The notes beneath the pieces are model-generated. The model was not told the DNA's origin, made no database searches, and saw only the letters and a list, made by a program, of their open reading frames with translations. Both the position numbers and the translations under genes were made by a program. Positions 52,317-61,283 of a DNA stretch of 61,283 nucleotides are shown piece after piece. Where the stretch lies: assembly GCF_001598555.1 (NCBI RefSeq), contig NZ_BCZE01000054.1:1-61283 (forward strand), given 5' to 3'. This DNA is from Novosphingobium rosa NBRC 15208. GTDB lineage: Bacteria > Pseudomonadota > Alphaproteobacteria > Sphingomonadales > Sphingomonadaceae. Positions within the stretch are counted from its first letter, which is position 1. Each line of letters opens with the position of its first letter.

Positions 52317-53630
52317 ATGAAGGCAAGGACGATCTGGGCTCTGGCGCTGCCCGCCATGCTCACCAACGTGGCGACGGCGCTGTTCGGCCTTGCCGATCTC
52401 TGGGTGATCGGCCGACTGGGCGACGCCGCCGCGCAGGGCGGGGTGGAGCTGGGCGCGCGTTTCATGACCTCGCTGCTGGTGGTGTTCAACTTCCTGCGCA
52501 CCGGCACCACCGCGCTCAGCGCGCAACAGGCCGGGCGGGGCGGCGCGGGCGGGCAGGCCGCCACGTTGGCCCCCATACTGGCCCATGCCGCGCTGCTGGC
52601 CGCCGCCATCGCCGCGCTGCTGCTGGCGGCCTATCCGCTGATCGTGCCGCTGGGGCTGGGCTGGCTGGGCGCCAAGGGCGACCTCTCGCTGCTGGCCGGG
52701 GCCTATATCGCGCGGCGCTATGGCGCGGTGCCCGCCGCATTGATCAATGGCGCGCTGACCGGCTGGCTGGTGGGCCAGCGGCAGGTGCGCGGCGTGCTCG
52801 CCGCCGAGGTGGGCGCCAATCTGGTGCATATCGCGCTGGACCTCACGCTGGTGTTGGGCCTGCATTGGGGGGTGGGGGGCGTGGCCAGCGCCTCGTTGAT
52901 CTCCGAATGGTTGAAATTCGCGTTTCTGCTGATGCTGGCGCTGCGGCAGGGGGCTTGGCAGGGCCTGCGCCAGCATCACGCCTTGCTGAGCGATCTGACG
53001 CCCTTCCGCCGCCTGCTGGCCCTCAACCGGGACCTCTTCCTGCGCACCCTGCTGCTCACCGGCGTGATGCTGGAGTTCACCCGCACGGGCGCGAAGGCCG
53101 GAGCGGTGACGCTGGCCGCCAATGGCATATTGTTCCAGATGTTCATGCTCTCCGCCCTGATCCTCGACGGTTTCGAGACCGCCGCGCAAGTCCTCTGCGG
53201 CGAGGCGGCGGGGCAGGGCGATGCGCCCGCCTTCCGCGCGGCGGCGCGGGCCAATCTGCGCTGGGGTCTGGGGCTGGGGCTGGTCATCACGCTGGTCTAC
53301 GCCGTGGCGGGCGCGCAGATCGCCGCCAGTTTCACCCTCAACCATGCGGTGCAGGCCGAGGCCATCCGGATCGCGCCATGGGCCGCGGCGCTGCCGGTGC
53401 TGGGGGTGGCGTCTTATGTGATGGACGGGGTCTTCGTGGGCGCGGGCTGGGCGCGGGCGATGCTGGGCACGATGGCTGCCGCCTTTGCGGCCTTCAACGC
53501 CGCGCTGTGGCTGGCCGCTCCGCTGGGCAACATCGGCCTGTGGCTGTCTTTCTACCTGCTGCTGGTTGCGCGGGCGGGCGGGCAACTCTTGTGCTTGCCG
53601 GGACTGGTGCGCAGGCACCTTTCGGGATAG
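52317..53630 (+). CDS. MATE-family efflux transporter
   Basis: Product of 437 residues with about twelve membrane helices in two similar halves. Family-type phrases are MLTNVATALFGLADLWVIGRLGDAAA near the N-terminus and the second-half GFETAAQVLCGEAAGQGDAPAFRAA. It is an Na+ or H+ coupled drug/organic cation exporter of the DinF-like subgroup; substrate unknown. It starts 20 bases after the protease stop, so the genes may share a transcript. The stop is followed by tandem family C palindromes. Confidence 0.88.
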   Translation: MKARTIWALALPAMLTNVATALFGLADLWVIGRLGDAAAQGGVELGARFMTSLLVVFNFLRTGTTALSAQQAGRGGAGGQAATLAPILAHAALLAAAIAALLLAAYPLIVPLGLGWLGAKGDLSLLAGAYIARRYGAVPAALINGALTGWLVGQRQVRGVLAAEVGANLVHIALDLTLVLGLHWGVGGVASASLISEWLKFAFLLMLALRQGAWQGLRQHHALLSDLTPFRRLLALNRDLFLRTLLLTGVMLEFTRTGAKAGAVTLAANGILFQMFMLSALILDGFETAAQVLCGEAAGQGDAPAFRAAARANLRWGLGLGLVITLVYAVAGAQIAASFTLNHAVQAEAIRIAPWAAALPVLGVASYVMDGVFVGAGWARAMLGTMAAAFAAFNAALWLAAPLGNIGLWLSFYLLLVARAGGQLLCLPGLVRRHLSG

Positions 53631-53641
53631 CTTTGATGGTC

Positions 53642-53743
53642 GCATCGTTTTGTGCGAAAAACCGGTTCCCACTTTTTCGCACGATGCTTTTATGGCCGCA
53701 TCGTTTTGTGTGAAAAACCGGTTCCCACTTTTTCACACGATGC
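53642..53743 (+). repeat. Family C palindromes, tandem pair
   Basis: Two 46-bp copies (53642-53687 and 53698-53743) at a 56-bp period, each running GCATCGTTTTGTG to CACGATGC or equivalent around an ACCGGTTCCC centre. They differ at one base pair: GTGCGA/TCGCAC in the first, GTGTGA/TCACAC in the second. That change keeps the stem paired. Same family as 16384-16428, opposite orientation. Likely a terminator region for the MATE gene. Confidence 0.85.
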
Positions 53744-53813
53744 TTTAAGGAAGCTTACGGGGTCCGCCCGGATCGAACTGGCGGGCCAAGGGGTTATCGA
53801 CGAAGGCCGGGAC

Positions 53814-54884
53814 ATGAGACAGATCGAGATCGCGGCCCACTGCATGGGCCTCCTGTCCATGGGAGCGCTCAGCACCGTCCCGCTGACAGCGCTGGCCCAG
53901 ACCAGCGCGCCCGAAACCCTGCCCGAACCCGCCACCGTCCCTTGCCCCGCCGACGGCATGGAGCATTGCCTGCAGGTTCCCGGCGTCGCCGTCCCGCCCG
54001 ATGCGGGCAACCATCCGCTGATCGTGCCGCCGCCCGCCCTGTGGTCGATCGGCGTCTCGGGCGGTCTGGCCCCGCGCGATGGCGGGGCGACCGGCGCCTA
54101 TGGCGCGGTCGAGCTGCGCCGCCAGATCGGCCATGGCTATGTGCAGGCGGGCGCCATGCGCTATCACACGCCGCTGCTTTCCGATGCGGTGTCGGCGGCC
54201 TCCACCTTCAATGTCGGCACGCTGGCGGGGGGGATCAATCTGAACAACTGGCTGCTCGATGGCTATGTCAGCTATGGTTGGCAGCATTTCGGCGCGGTGC
54301 GGGTCGACGATGGCAGCGGGGTGAACACCACCGTGCGCCCCAGCAACGGCCCCGGCGGCAGCCCCTATTACGCGGCGGGCGTCAGTCTGGGCAAGATGAT
54401 CCCGGTCAGCAACCGCACCTTCATCACGCCGACCGTGGCGGCGGTCTATGCCTGGGGGCGCTGGCTGCGTCCGGCGGGCACCGTGTTGTCCGCGCCCGGC
54501 CAGCCCGTCATCCCCGGTCAGGATTACGCCACTGGCGAACCGACCTGGACCGGCACCATGCGCCTGCGCGCCGACCATATGGTGGGCCGGGCGCGGCGCA
54601 GCTATCTGGGCGTGTCGCTTGCGGGCTTGTGGTCCAGCAACGCCACCTCCTTTGCCGGAGCGGGCGGGGTGGGCGGCGTCGGCGGGCCTGCGGGATCGGG
54701 TCCGGGTCTGCCGGGGCCGGGCGCCAATGCCTTTCGCCTGCGCGATCCCTGGGTGGAGGTGGCGCTGCATGGCTCGCTGGCGATGACCCGCCTGCTGCGC
54801 GGCGAGCTGACCGTGGCGCGCACCGCAGGGCTGGTCTCGGGGGATACCACCACGATCAATCTGGGTTTGCGTCACCAGTTCTGA
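53814..54884 (+). CDS. Outer-membrane beta-barrel protein
   Basis: Product of 356 residues with a signal peptide (about 1-29, ending LTALA-QT), a Pro/Cys-containing linker, then repeated amphipathic strands from about residue 75 (WSIGVSGGLAPRDGG, GAYGAVELRRQIGHGYVQAG) to the closing LRHQF. The terminal aromatic residue and strand pattern predict an outer-membrane barrel. It is similar in style to DUF/autotransporter-like barrels in sphingomonads, but I do not recognise a named family. A Gly-rich loop lies near 280-305. Start ATG 53814 is uncertain by some codons. Confidence 0.7.
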   Translation: MRQIEIAAHCMGLLSMGALSTVPLTALAQTSAPETLPEPATVPCPADGMEHCLQVPGVAVPPDAGNHPLIVPPPALWSIGVSGGLAPRDGGATGAYGAVELRRQIGHGYVQAGAMRYHTPLLSDAVSAASTFNVGTLAGGINLNNWLLDGYVSYGWQHFGAVRVDDGSGVNTTVRPSNGPGGSPYYAAGVSLGKMIPVSNRTFITPTVAAVYAWGRWLRPAGTVLSAPGQPVIPGQDYATGEPTWTGTMRLRADHMVGRARRSYLGVSLAGLWSSNATSFAGAGGVGGVGGPAGSGPGLPGPGANAFRLRDPWVEVALHGSLAMTRLLRGELTVARTAGLVSGDTTTINLGLRHQF

Positions 54885-55126
54885 AGATCTTCGGGGTAGA
54901 CGAAGGGGCAGGTTCTATTGGCGGTTGGTCGGATTGATTGTGGGGACGCCCCTGCGTAACGGGGCAGTTGGGGGGGTATGAGAGACCTAATGATCTTGAC
55001 CCCATTGGACTGGAACAGCGGCCATGCCTGCATGGCCGCCTTTACGGCTTGCGTGCATCACGCCGGCGTGGCGGGTGTTGCCCGACGCGCGGCGGCGGCG
55101 CGTGCCTGTCAGGCAGGGCGGGATCG

Positions 55127-57136
55127 ATGAAGAATCTGGGGCCCGCCACGCTCTATTCGCTCAAGACCGCCGCGGCGGCCTTTGCCGCGCTGGGCATCGC
55201 GCTGATGATCGGCCTGCCCATGCCCTTCTGGGCGATGACCACCGTCTACATCACCAGCAATCCCCTGTCGGGCGCCACCCGCTCCAAATCGATCTACCGC
55301 GTGATGGGCACCACCATCGGCGCGGCGGTGGCGGTGGCGATGGTGCCCGCGCTGGTGGACTGGCCCGCGCTGCTCAGCCTTGGCCTCGCCAGCTGGGTGG
55401 GTTTCTGCCTGACGGTCTCGCTGCTGGACCGTTCCCCGCGCGCCTATGTGATGATGCTGGCGGGCTACACCGCCGCGATCATCGGCTTTTCCAGCGTGGA
55501 CCGGCCCGAGGCGATCTTCGACACCGCGGCGGCGCGCGTCACCGAGATCACGCTGGGCATCGTCTGCGTCACGGTCGTGCACAGCATCTTCTGGCCGATG
55601 TCGGTGGGCGAGCGGCTGGGGCCGCGCCTGCACGGCTGGCTCTCCGATGCCGAGCAATGGATGCGCGACGCCATCGCGGGCAACCCCGATGAGATGGTCG
55701 ACCGCCGCAGGCTGGCCGTCGATGCGCTGGACTGCATCGCGCTGGCCACCCATGTGCCTTACGACACCTCGCACTGGCGCGAGGCGACGCGGGTGGTGCA
55801 GGCGCTGCTCTACCGCATGCTGCTGCTGCTGCCGCTGCTGTCGGGCAGCGTGGACCGCCGTGCGGCGCTGGGCGACGATCCGGTGCTGGCGGACGCGCTT
55901 GCCGGCACCGACCGCTGGCTGGAGGCGGGCGCGCCGCCCGCCATCCCCGACTATCTGCATATGGCGCCGCAAGAGCGCGACTGGCGCGGGTTGTTGCGCG
56001 AAAGCTTTCTGGTGCGCCTGTCGCAAAGCGCCACGGTGATCGCCGAATGCCGCCAGCTGCTGGCAAGGCTCGACAATCCCCATGCGCCGCTGCCCGATGA
56101 ACTGGTGGCCGAGCGCATCCCGCTGAAGCTGCACACCGATCCCGGATCGGCGGTGCTGGCAGGCCTTGCCGCGATGTTCGCGCTGATGCTGATCTGCACC
56201 TTCTGGATCTGGACCGGCTGGGTGGATGGTGGCGGCGCGGCGGCGATGACCGCGGTGTTCTGCTGCCTCTTCGCCGCGCTGGACAATCCGGTGCCCGCGA
56301 TCCTCAACTTCGGCGGCTCGATCATCGCCAGCGTGCCGGTGGCGGGGGTGGTGCTGTTCGGGATCCTGCCGCATATCGAAACCTTCGAGATGCTGTGCCT
56401 GGTGCTGCTGCCGATCTGTCTGGTGGCTGGCATTTTCATGATGCACCCGCGCTATGGCGGCACGGCCACGGCCTTTATGGTCGGCTTCGGCAGCGGCATC
56501 GCCATCACCGAGACCTACACCGCCGATCTGGCCCATTTCATCAACACCAATGGCGGGCAGGTGGTGGCCGTGGCGGTGGCGGTGGGCGTGACCGCCACCT
56601 TCCGCAAGGTCAGCTCGGAAAGCGCCATCGCCGTGCTGGTCAAGCGCCTGCACCATGATCTGGCGGTGCTGGCCGGGGCCCGCACCCCGCCCGATCCCAA
56701 CCGCACGCTGGTGCGCGCCACCGACCAGCTGGCCCTCATCACCCAGCGCCTGACCGATGACACCGACGGTTCGGTGGCAGGCCTTGGCGAGGTGCGCGTG
56801 GCGCTCAATCTGGTGACGATCCAGCATTTGCGGGTGAACGCGCCGCGTGCCCCCCGCGTGGCGCTGACCCGCCTGCTGCGCACCGCTCAGGAGCATTTCG
56901 CCAGCAGCCAGCCCGGCGATGCCCCGCCGCCGCAGCTGCTGGGCCAGATCGACAAGGCGCTGCGCCTGACGCTCGACACCCCGCCCGAGGCGACCGAGGC
57001 GCTGATCGGCCCCGGCGCCCTGATCGTCGCCAACCGCGCGCAGGGCCGCGCCGCGCTGGTGGCGATGCGCCGCAATCTTTTCCCCACCGCCCCGGCCTTC
57101 GCGCCGGAAGGCCCCAGCCCGGAGGTAACGGCATGA
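55127..57136 (+). CDS. FUSC-family exporter permease, AaeB-like
   Basis: Inner-membrane protein of 669 residues, the full-length FUSC type. It has two sets of about five or six helices (N-terminal from TLYSLKTAAAAFAALGIALMIGLPMPFWAMTT; C-terminal from GSAVLAGLAAMFALMLICTFW) with a large soluble domain between. The homologue AaeB exports aromatic carboxylic acids. It is first in an operon with a DUF1656 gene, a HlyD gene and a NodT gene, linked by four-base overlaps. ATG 55127 was chosen; GGAT-rich sequence precedes it. The 242 bp before it shows no clear operator. Confidence 0.88.
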   Translation: MKNLGPATLYSLKTAAAAFAALGIALMIGLPMPFWAMTTVYITSNPLSGATRSKSIYRVMGTTIGAAVAVAMVPALVDWPALLSLGLASWVGFCLTVSLLDRSPRAYVMMLAGYTAAIIGFSSVDRPEAIFDTAAARVTEITLGIVCVTVVHSIFWPMSVGERLGPRLHGWLSDAEQWMRDAIAGNPDEMVDRRRLAVDALDCIALATHVPYDTSHWREATRVVQALLYRMLLLLPLLSGSVDRRAALGDDPVLADALAGTDRWLEAGAPPAIPDYLHMAPQERDWRGLLRESFLVRLSQSATVIAECRQLLARLDNPHAPLPDELVAERIPLKLHTDPGSAVLAGLAAMFALMLICTFWIWTGWVDGGGAAAMTAVFCCLFAALDNPVPAILNFGGSIIASVPVAGVVLFGILPHIETFEMLCLVLLPICLVAGIFMMHPRYGGTATAFMVGFGSGIAITETYTADLAHFINTNGGQVVAVAVAVGVTATFRKVSSESAIAVLVKRLHHDLAVLAGARTPPDPNRTLVRATDQLALITQRLTDDTDGSVAGLGEVRVALNLVTIQHLRVNAPRAPRVALTRLLRTAQEHFASSQPGDAPPPQLLGQIDKALRLTLDTPPEATEALIGPGALIVANRAQGRAALVAMRRNLFPTAPAFAPEGPSPEVTA

Positions 57137-57354
57137 TCCCGGAATACAGTTTCGGCGGGGTGCTGGTGGCCACCGTGCCCGTCACCGCCTTTCTGGCCTT
57201 TGTCATCGCGCTGCTGATCCACCGCCTGCTGGTGGCTGCGCGCTTCTATCGCTGGGTCTGGCATCCCGTGCTGTTCGATACGGCCGTTTTCGTCACGGTC
57301 TGGTGCCTCATCACCCTCTATCCCCTCCCCGTACCGCAAGGACTGCTGCCATGA
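57133..57354 (+). CDS. DUF1656 small membrane protein, AaeX-like
   Basis: Product of 73 residues with two membrane helices (VLVATVPVTAFLAFVIALLIHRLL and HPVLFDTAVFVTVWCLITLYPLPV). Size and position between a FUSC permease gene and a HlyD gene match AaeX. It overlaps both neighbours by four bases. Its role in the exporter is not known. Confidence 0.88.
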   Translation: MIPEYSFGGVLVATVPVTAFLAFVIALLIHRLLVAARFYRWVWHPVLFDTAVFVTVWCLITLYPLPVPQGLLP

Positions 57355-58340
57355 ACGCCCCCGTTTCCCGCAATCTGCGTCAGGTGATCCAGGTCGCCAT
57401 CACCGGAGCGGCGGTGATCGTGGCGGTGATCGGCGCGCGCGCCCTGTGGACCCACTATCAGGTGGACCCATGGACCCGCGATGGCCGCGTCCGCGCCGAA
57501 GTGGTGCAGGTGGCCCCCGACGTGCAGGGGCTGGTGACCAGGGTCTATGTCGGCAACGACCAGCTGGTGCATCGCGGCGATGTGCTCTTCGAGATCGACC
57601 GCGCCCGCTTTGAACTGGCGCTGCATCAGGCTGAGGTGGGGCAGCAGAAGGCCGCCGCCGCCGTGATCCGCGCCGGGGCCGCGATTCAGAGCGCCACGGC
57701 CAGCGTCAGCGAGGCCCGCCGCGAGGCCGCCCGCAACAAGGGTCTGGGCGATCTGGTCGCCACCGAAACCACCGAGCAGAGCCAGACCAAGGTGGCCGAG
57801 GGAGAGGCCAGGTTGGCCGAGGCCCGCGCCGCCCTGGCCGAGGCCCAGACCGCCGTGGCCGAAACCAAGAACGCCCGCGATGTGGCGGCGCTGAACCTTG
57901 AGCGCACCCGGGTGCTGGCGCCTCTGGATGGGCGCCTGTCGGATCTGTCGCTGCGGCCCGGCAATTATGTGTCGCCGGGCAAGCCGGTGCTGGCGCTGGT
58001 GGACACCGGCTCCTTGCGCATCGAGGGCTATTTCGAGGAAACCAAACTGCCTCAGGTCCATATCGGCCAGCGCGCCACCGTGCGCCTGATGGGCGAGAGC
58101 CGGACGCTGACCGGTCATGTCACCTCCATCGCCTCGGCCATCGAGGATCATGACCGCTCGGCCAGCCCCAACGGTCTGCCCGCGATCAATCCCAACTTCA
58201 GCTGGGTGCGTCTGGCCCAGCGCGTGCCGGTGCGTATCGCTCTGGACAATCCGCCCGCCGATGTGGCGCTGATCTCGGGCCGCACCGCCACGGTGACGCT
58301 GGATCAGGGCGCGCCGAAGCAGCAGGGGCAGCACCGGTGA
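57351..58340 (+). CDS. HlyD-family periplasmic adaptor, AaeA-like
   Basis: Product of 329 residues with an anchor helix (VIQVAITGAAVIVAVIGARALW), lipoyl halves (VVQVAPDVQGLVTRVYVGNDQLV and TRVLAPLDGRLSDLSLRPGNYV) around a long coiled coil, and a barrel segment (TGSLRIEGYFEETKLPQVHIGQRA). It bridges the FUSC permease to the outer-membrane channel. ATG 57351 overlaps the DUF1656 stop; its own stop overlaps the next start (GTGA). Confidence 0.9.
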   Translation: MNAPVSRNLRQVIQVAITGAAVIVAVIGARALWTHYQVDPWTRDGRVRAEVVQVAPDVQGLVTRVYVGNDQLVHRGDVLFEIDRARFELALHQAEVGQQKAAAAVIRAGAAIQSATASVSEARREAARNKGLGDLVATETTEQSQTKVAEGEARLAEARAALAEAQTAVAETKNARDVAALNLERTRVLAPLDGRLSDLSLRPGNYVSPGKPVLALVDTGSLRIEGYFEETKLPQVHIGQRATVRLMGESRTLTGHVTSIASAIEDHDRSASPNGLPAINPNFSWVRLAQRVPVRIALDNPPADVALISGRTATVTLDQGAPKQQGQHR

Positions 58341-59743
58341 GGCGTCTGCTTTCCGGGGTTGCCCTTCTGGCGCTGGCGGGCTGCGGCGTGCCGCCCCATG
58401 TCGCCCAGAAACCGGTGATCGATAACCCCGCCACGCAGGGCGCCTTCCGCGAGGGCGATGCCCTCCAGCAGACCGGCGGCATCTCCCGCGACGATCTGCC
58501 CGCCCGCTGGTGGCACCTCTATGACGATCCGGTGCTCGACGGTCTGGAAGAGCAGGCGCTGGCCGCCAACATCGACCTGCGCGTGGCGCAGGCCAGCCTG
58601 ACCCGCGCCCGCGCCGTCTCCGCCGCCGCCGAGGGCCAGCGCGAACCCGATTTCGCCGCCAGCTTCGGCGTGCAGCGCGCCCGCCTTTCGGGCGAGAGCT
58701 ACCTGCTGGAAGAGCCGATCCCGGTGGCGACCCTGGGATCGGCCTCGGCCTCCATGTCGTATCAGATCGACCTCTTCGGGCGCATCAAGCACAGCATCGA
58801 GGCCGCCCGCGCCGACGAGGAAGCCACCCAGGCCACCATCGGTGCGGTGAAGGTGACCCTCGCCGCCGATGTGGCCCGCGCCTACATCACCATCTGCGGC
58901 GCCAATGAGGACCGCGAGCTGGCCGAACACGCGCTGGAGCTGCAAGGCCATGCGCTGGAGATCGCCAGACGCCTGCAAGCTGCCGGTCGCACCTCCACGG
59001 TGGACGTGACCGCCGCCGAAGGCCGCTACGAACAGTTGCGCGCGCTGGTGCCGGTGCAGAAGGCGCGGGCTCAGGCGGCGCTCTACCGGCTGGCCTATCT
59101 GATGGGCCGCACCCCCACGGAATACCCGCGTGAGGCCGAAAGCTGCAACGCCATCCCCCAGCTGAAGGATCCGCTGCCCGTCGGCGATGGCGCCGCCCTG
59201 CTGCGCCGCCGCCCGGACGTGCGCATGGCCGAGCGCCGTCTGGCAGGGGCCACGGCGCGTATCGGCGTGGCCACCGCCGAGCTGTATCCTCAGGTGGGGA
59301 TCGGCCTGTCAGGCGGCTCGCTGGGCTTCCTCAAGGACCTTGGACAGGCCGCCGCCAACATGTGGAGCGCGGGGGGCCTGATCCGCTGGAACATCCCCGG
59401 CGCCGGAGCCCGCGCCAAGGTCCGCGCGGCAGGCGCCGATGCCGATGCGGCGCTGGCCCGCTTCGATGGCGTGGTGCTGGGGGCTCTGCGTGAGACCGAG
59501 ACGGCGCTCAACGCCTATGCGCAGGACCGTGACCGCGCCGTGGCCATCGTCGCGGCGCGTGAGGCGGCGGACAAAGCCGCCGATGAGGCGCGGCGTCTGC
59601 GTGCCGCCGGTCGTTCGCCGCTGCTGGCGGACATCGGCGGGCGTCAGGGGGCCCTGGGCGCCAAGGCTTCGGAACTGAGCGCGCGTGAGGGGCTGGCTCA
59701 CGATCAGGTGAACCTGTTTCTGGCGTTAGGCGGGGGTTGGTAA
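58337..59743 (+). CDS. Efflux outer-membrane lipoprotein (NodT family)
   Basis: Product of 468 residues from GTG 58337, with lipobox LAGC near residues 14-17. OEP-domain phrases: WWHLYDDPVLDGLEEQALAANIDLRVAQASL, SYQIDLFGRIKHSIEAARAD, LLRRRPDVRMAERRLAGATARIGVATAELYP. It completes the AaeB-type exporter as a tripartite machine; E. coli uses the separate TolC instead. A family A repeat begins 19 bp past the stop. Confidence 0.92.
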   Translation: MRRLLSGVALLALAGCGVPPHVAQKPVIDNPATQGAFREGDALQQTGGISRDDLPARWWHLYDDPVLDGLEEQALAANIDLRVAQASLTRARAVSAAAEGQREPDFAASFGVQRARLSGESYLLEEPIPVATLGSASASMSYQIDLFGRIKHSIEAARADEEATQATIGAVKVTLAADVARAYITICGANEDRELAEHALELQGHALEIARRLQAAGRTSTVDVTAAEGRYEQLRALVPVQKARAQAALYRLAYLMGRTPTEYPREAESCNAIPQLKDPLPVGDGAALLRRRPDVRMAERRLAGATARIGVATAELYPQVGIGLSGGSLGFLKDLGQAAANMWSAGGLIRWNIPGAGARAKVRAAGADADAALARFDGVVLGALRETETALNAYAQDRDRAVAIVAAREAADKAADEARRLRAAGRSPLLADIGGRQGALGAKASELSAREGLAHDQVNLFLALGGGW

Positions 59744-59762
59744 GAAGGCAGGAAGAGACGAT

Positions 59763-59987
59763 GCGAGGGCCATCGCCCTCGCGCTCCCGTTAATGTCTAC
59801 GTCGCGCATCGGGTTCGGCGTTGCGCTCAGCTTGCCGCGCCGCAGGCTTTAAACGAGAAAAGGCGCCGTGGCTTCCTGCCTGCGGCGCCTTTTCCTTGTG
59901 CTGGTGGAGAGGTGGCACGCAAGGGTCGGGTGCCACTGCCCATGCGTCGGGAGACGTCATGGGAGCGCGAGGGGGTAACCCCCTCGC
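59763..59987 (-). repeat. Family A repeat, copy 5 (complete, inverted)
   Basis: Read on the minus strand this is a complete 225-bp copy. Its left hairpin is at 59967-59987 (stem GCGAGGGGG/CCCCCTCGC), then CGCTCCCATGACGTCTCCCG, GCCGCAGGCAGG, GCGGCAAGCTGAGCGCAACG, GTAGACATTAACGGGAGC and the right hairpin at 59763-59782 (stem GCGAGGGC/GCCCTCGC). It fills the gap between the convergent efflux operon and ppdK. Confidence 0.85.
59858..59893. terminator. Terminator-like hairpin inside family A copy 5
   Basis: Perfect 11-base stem AAAAGGCGCCG/CGGCGCCTTTT with a 14-base loop, ending in T residues. The A-flank makes it work in either direction, fitting its place between converging genes. Confidence 0.65.
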
Positions 59988-60001
59988 ACTTATCCCTTAA
60001 A

Positions 60002-61283
<1,282 letters not shown>

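Overview
The window is high-GC, densely coded alphaproteobacterial DNA. Gene content fits a sphingomonad, probably Novosphingobium or a close relative: two large TonB-dependent receptors with a TonB protein, a Cys-type intracellular polyhydroxyalkanoate depolymerase, NodT-type outer-membrane efflux lipoproteins, an AaeB/AaeX/AaeA-type exporter, ppdK, and alphaproteobacterial palindromic intergenic repeats. The genus is inferred; no rRNA or tRNA gene was seen.

Layout. 0.4-3.2 kb: a TonB-like membrane-anchored protein, a Wzx-type flippase and a hexapeptide acetyltransferase. 3.3-11.3 kb: housekeeping genes, namely phaZ, an ABC exporter, uppP, rpmG, lolA, a probable small structured RNA, xth and ribA (the last two overlapping). 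11.3-15.8 kb: a decayed 'recombinase in trio' (RIT) element with 77-bp inverted ends. It holds three frameshifted tyrosine recombinase genes and one intact nucleotidyltransferase-HEPN cargo gene, and it sits inside a copy of an intergenic repeat. 15.8-24.6 kb: Dps, a truncated globin, a tyrosine phosphatase, a secreted protein, an SGNH hydrolase, and two LysR regulators, one beside a nitroreductase gene and one beside an ene-reductase gene. 24.8-31.5 kb: an iron-uptake island (siderophore-interacting reductase, catecholate-type receptor, Sel1 protein, PepSY protein, ApbE, TonB). 31.8-41.8 kb: a two-component system, a complete RND efflux operon and an MFS exporter. 41.9-46.1 kb: a glycosyltransferase, small enzymes, a FUSC protein and an Rrf2 regulator. 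46.1-53.6 kb: a PhoD phosphatase with its own TonB receptor, a tandem retropepsin-TPR protein and a MATE pump. 53.8-59.7 kb: an outer-membrane barrel protein and a four-gene FUSC/DUF1656/HlyD/OMF exporter operon. The window ends inside ppdK.

Repeats are a striking theme. Family A (about 180-240 bp; five loci at 0, 11.3/15.8, 22.3, 33.9 and 59.8 kb) is bounded at each end by a short hairpin. The hairpin sequences differ between copies while pairing is kept, which points to selection on structure. Family B (20.2 and 40.1 kb) is a MITE-like inverted repeat. Family C is a 46-bp palindrome at 16.4 kb and in tandem at 53.6 kb, where the tandem copies differ by a compensatory base-pair change.

The most promising unexplained items are the RIT element with its intact HEPN-nucleotidyltransferase cargo, the hairpin-bounded family A, and the four-hairpin RNA candidate between lolA and xth.
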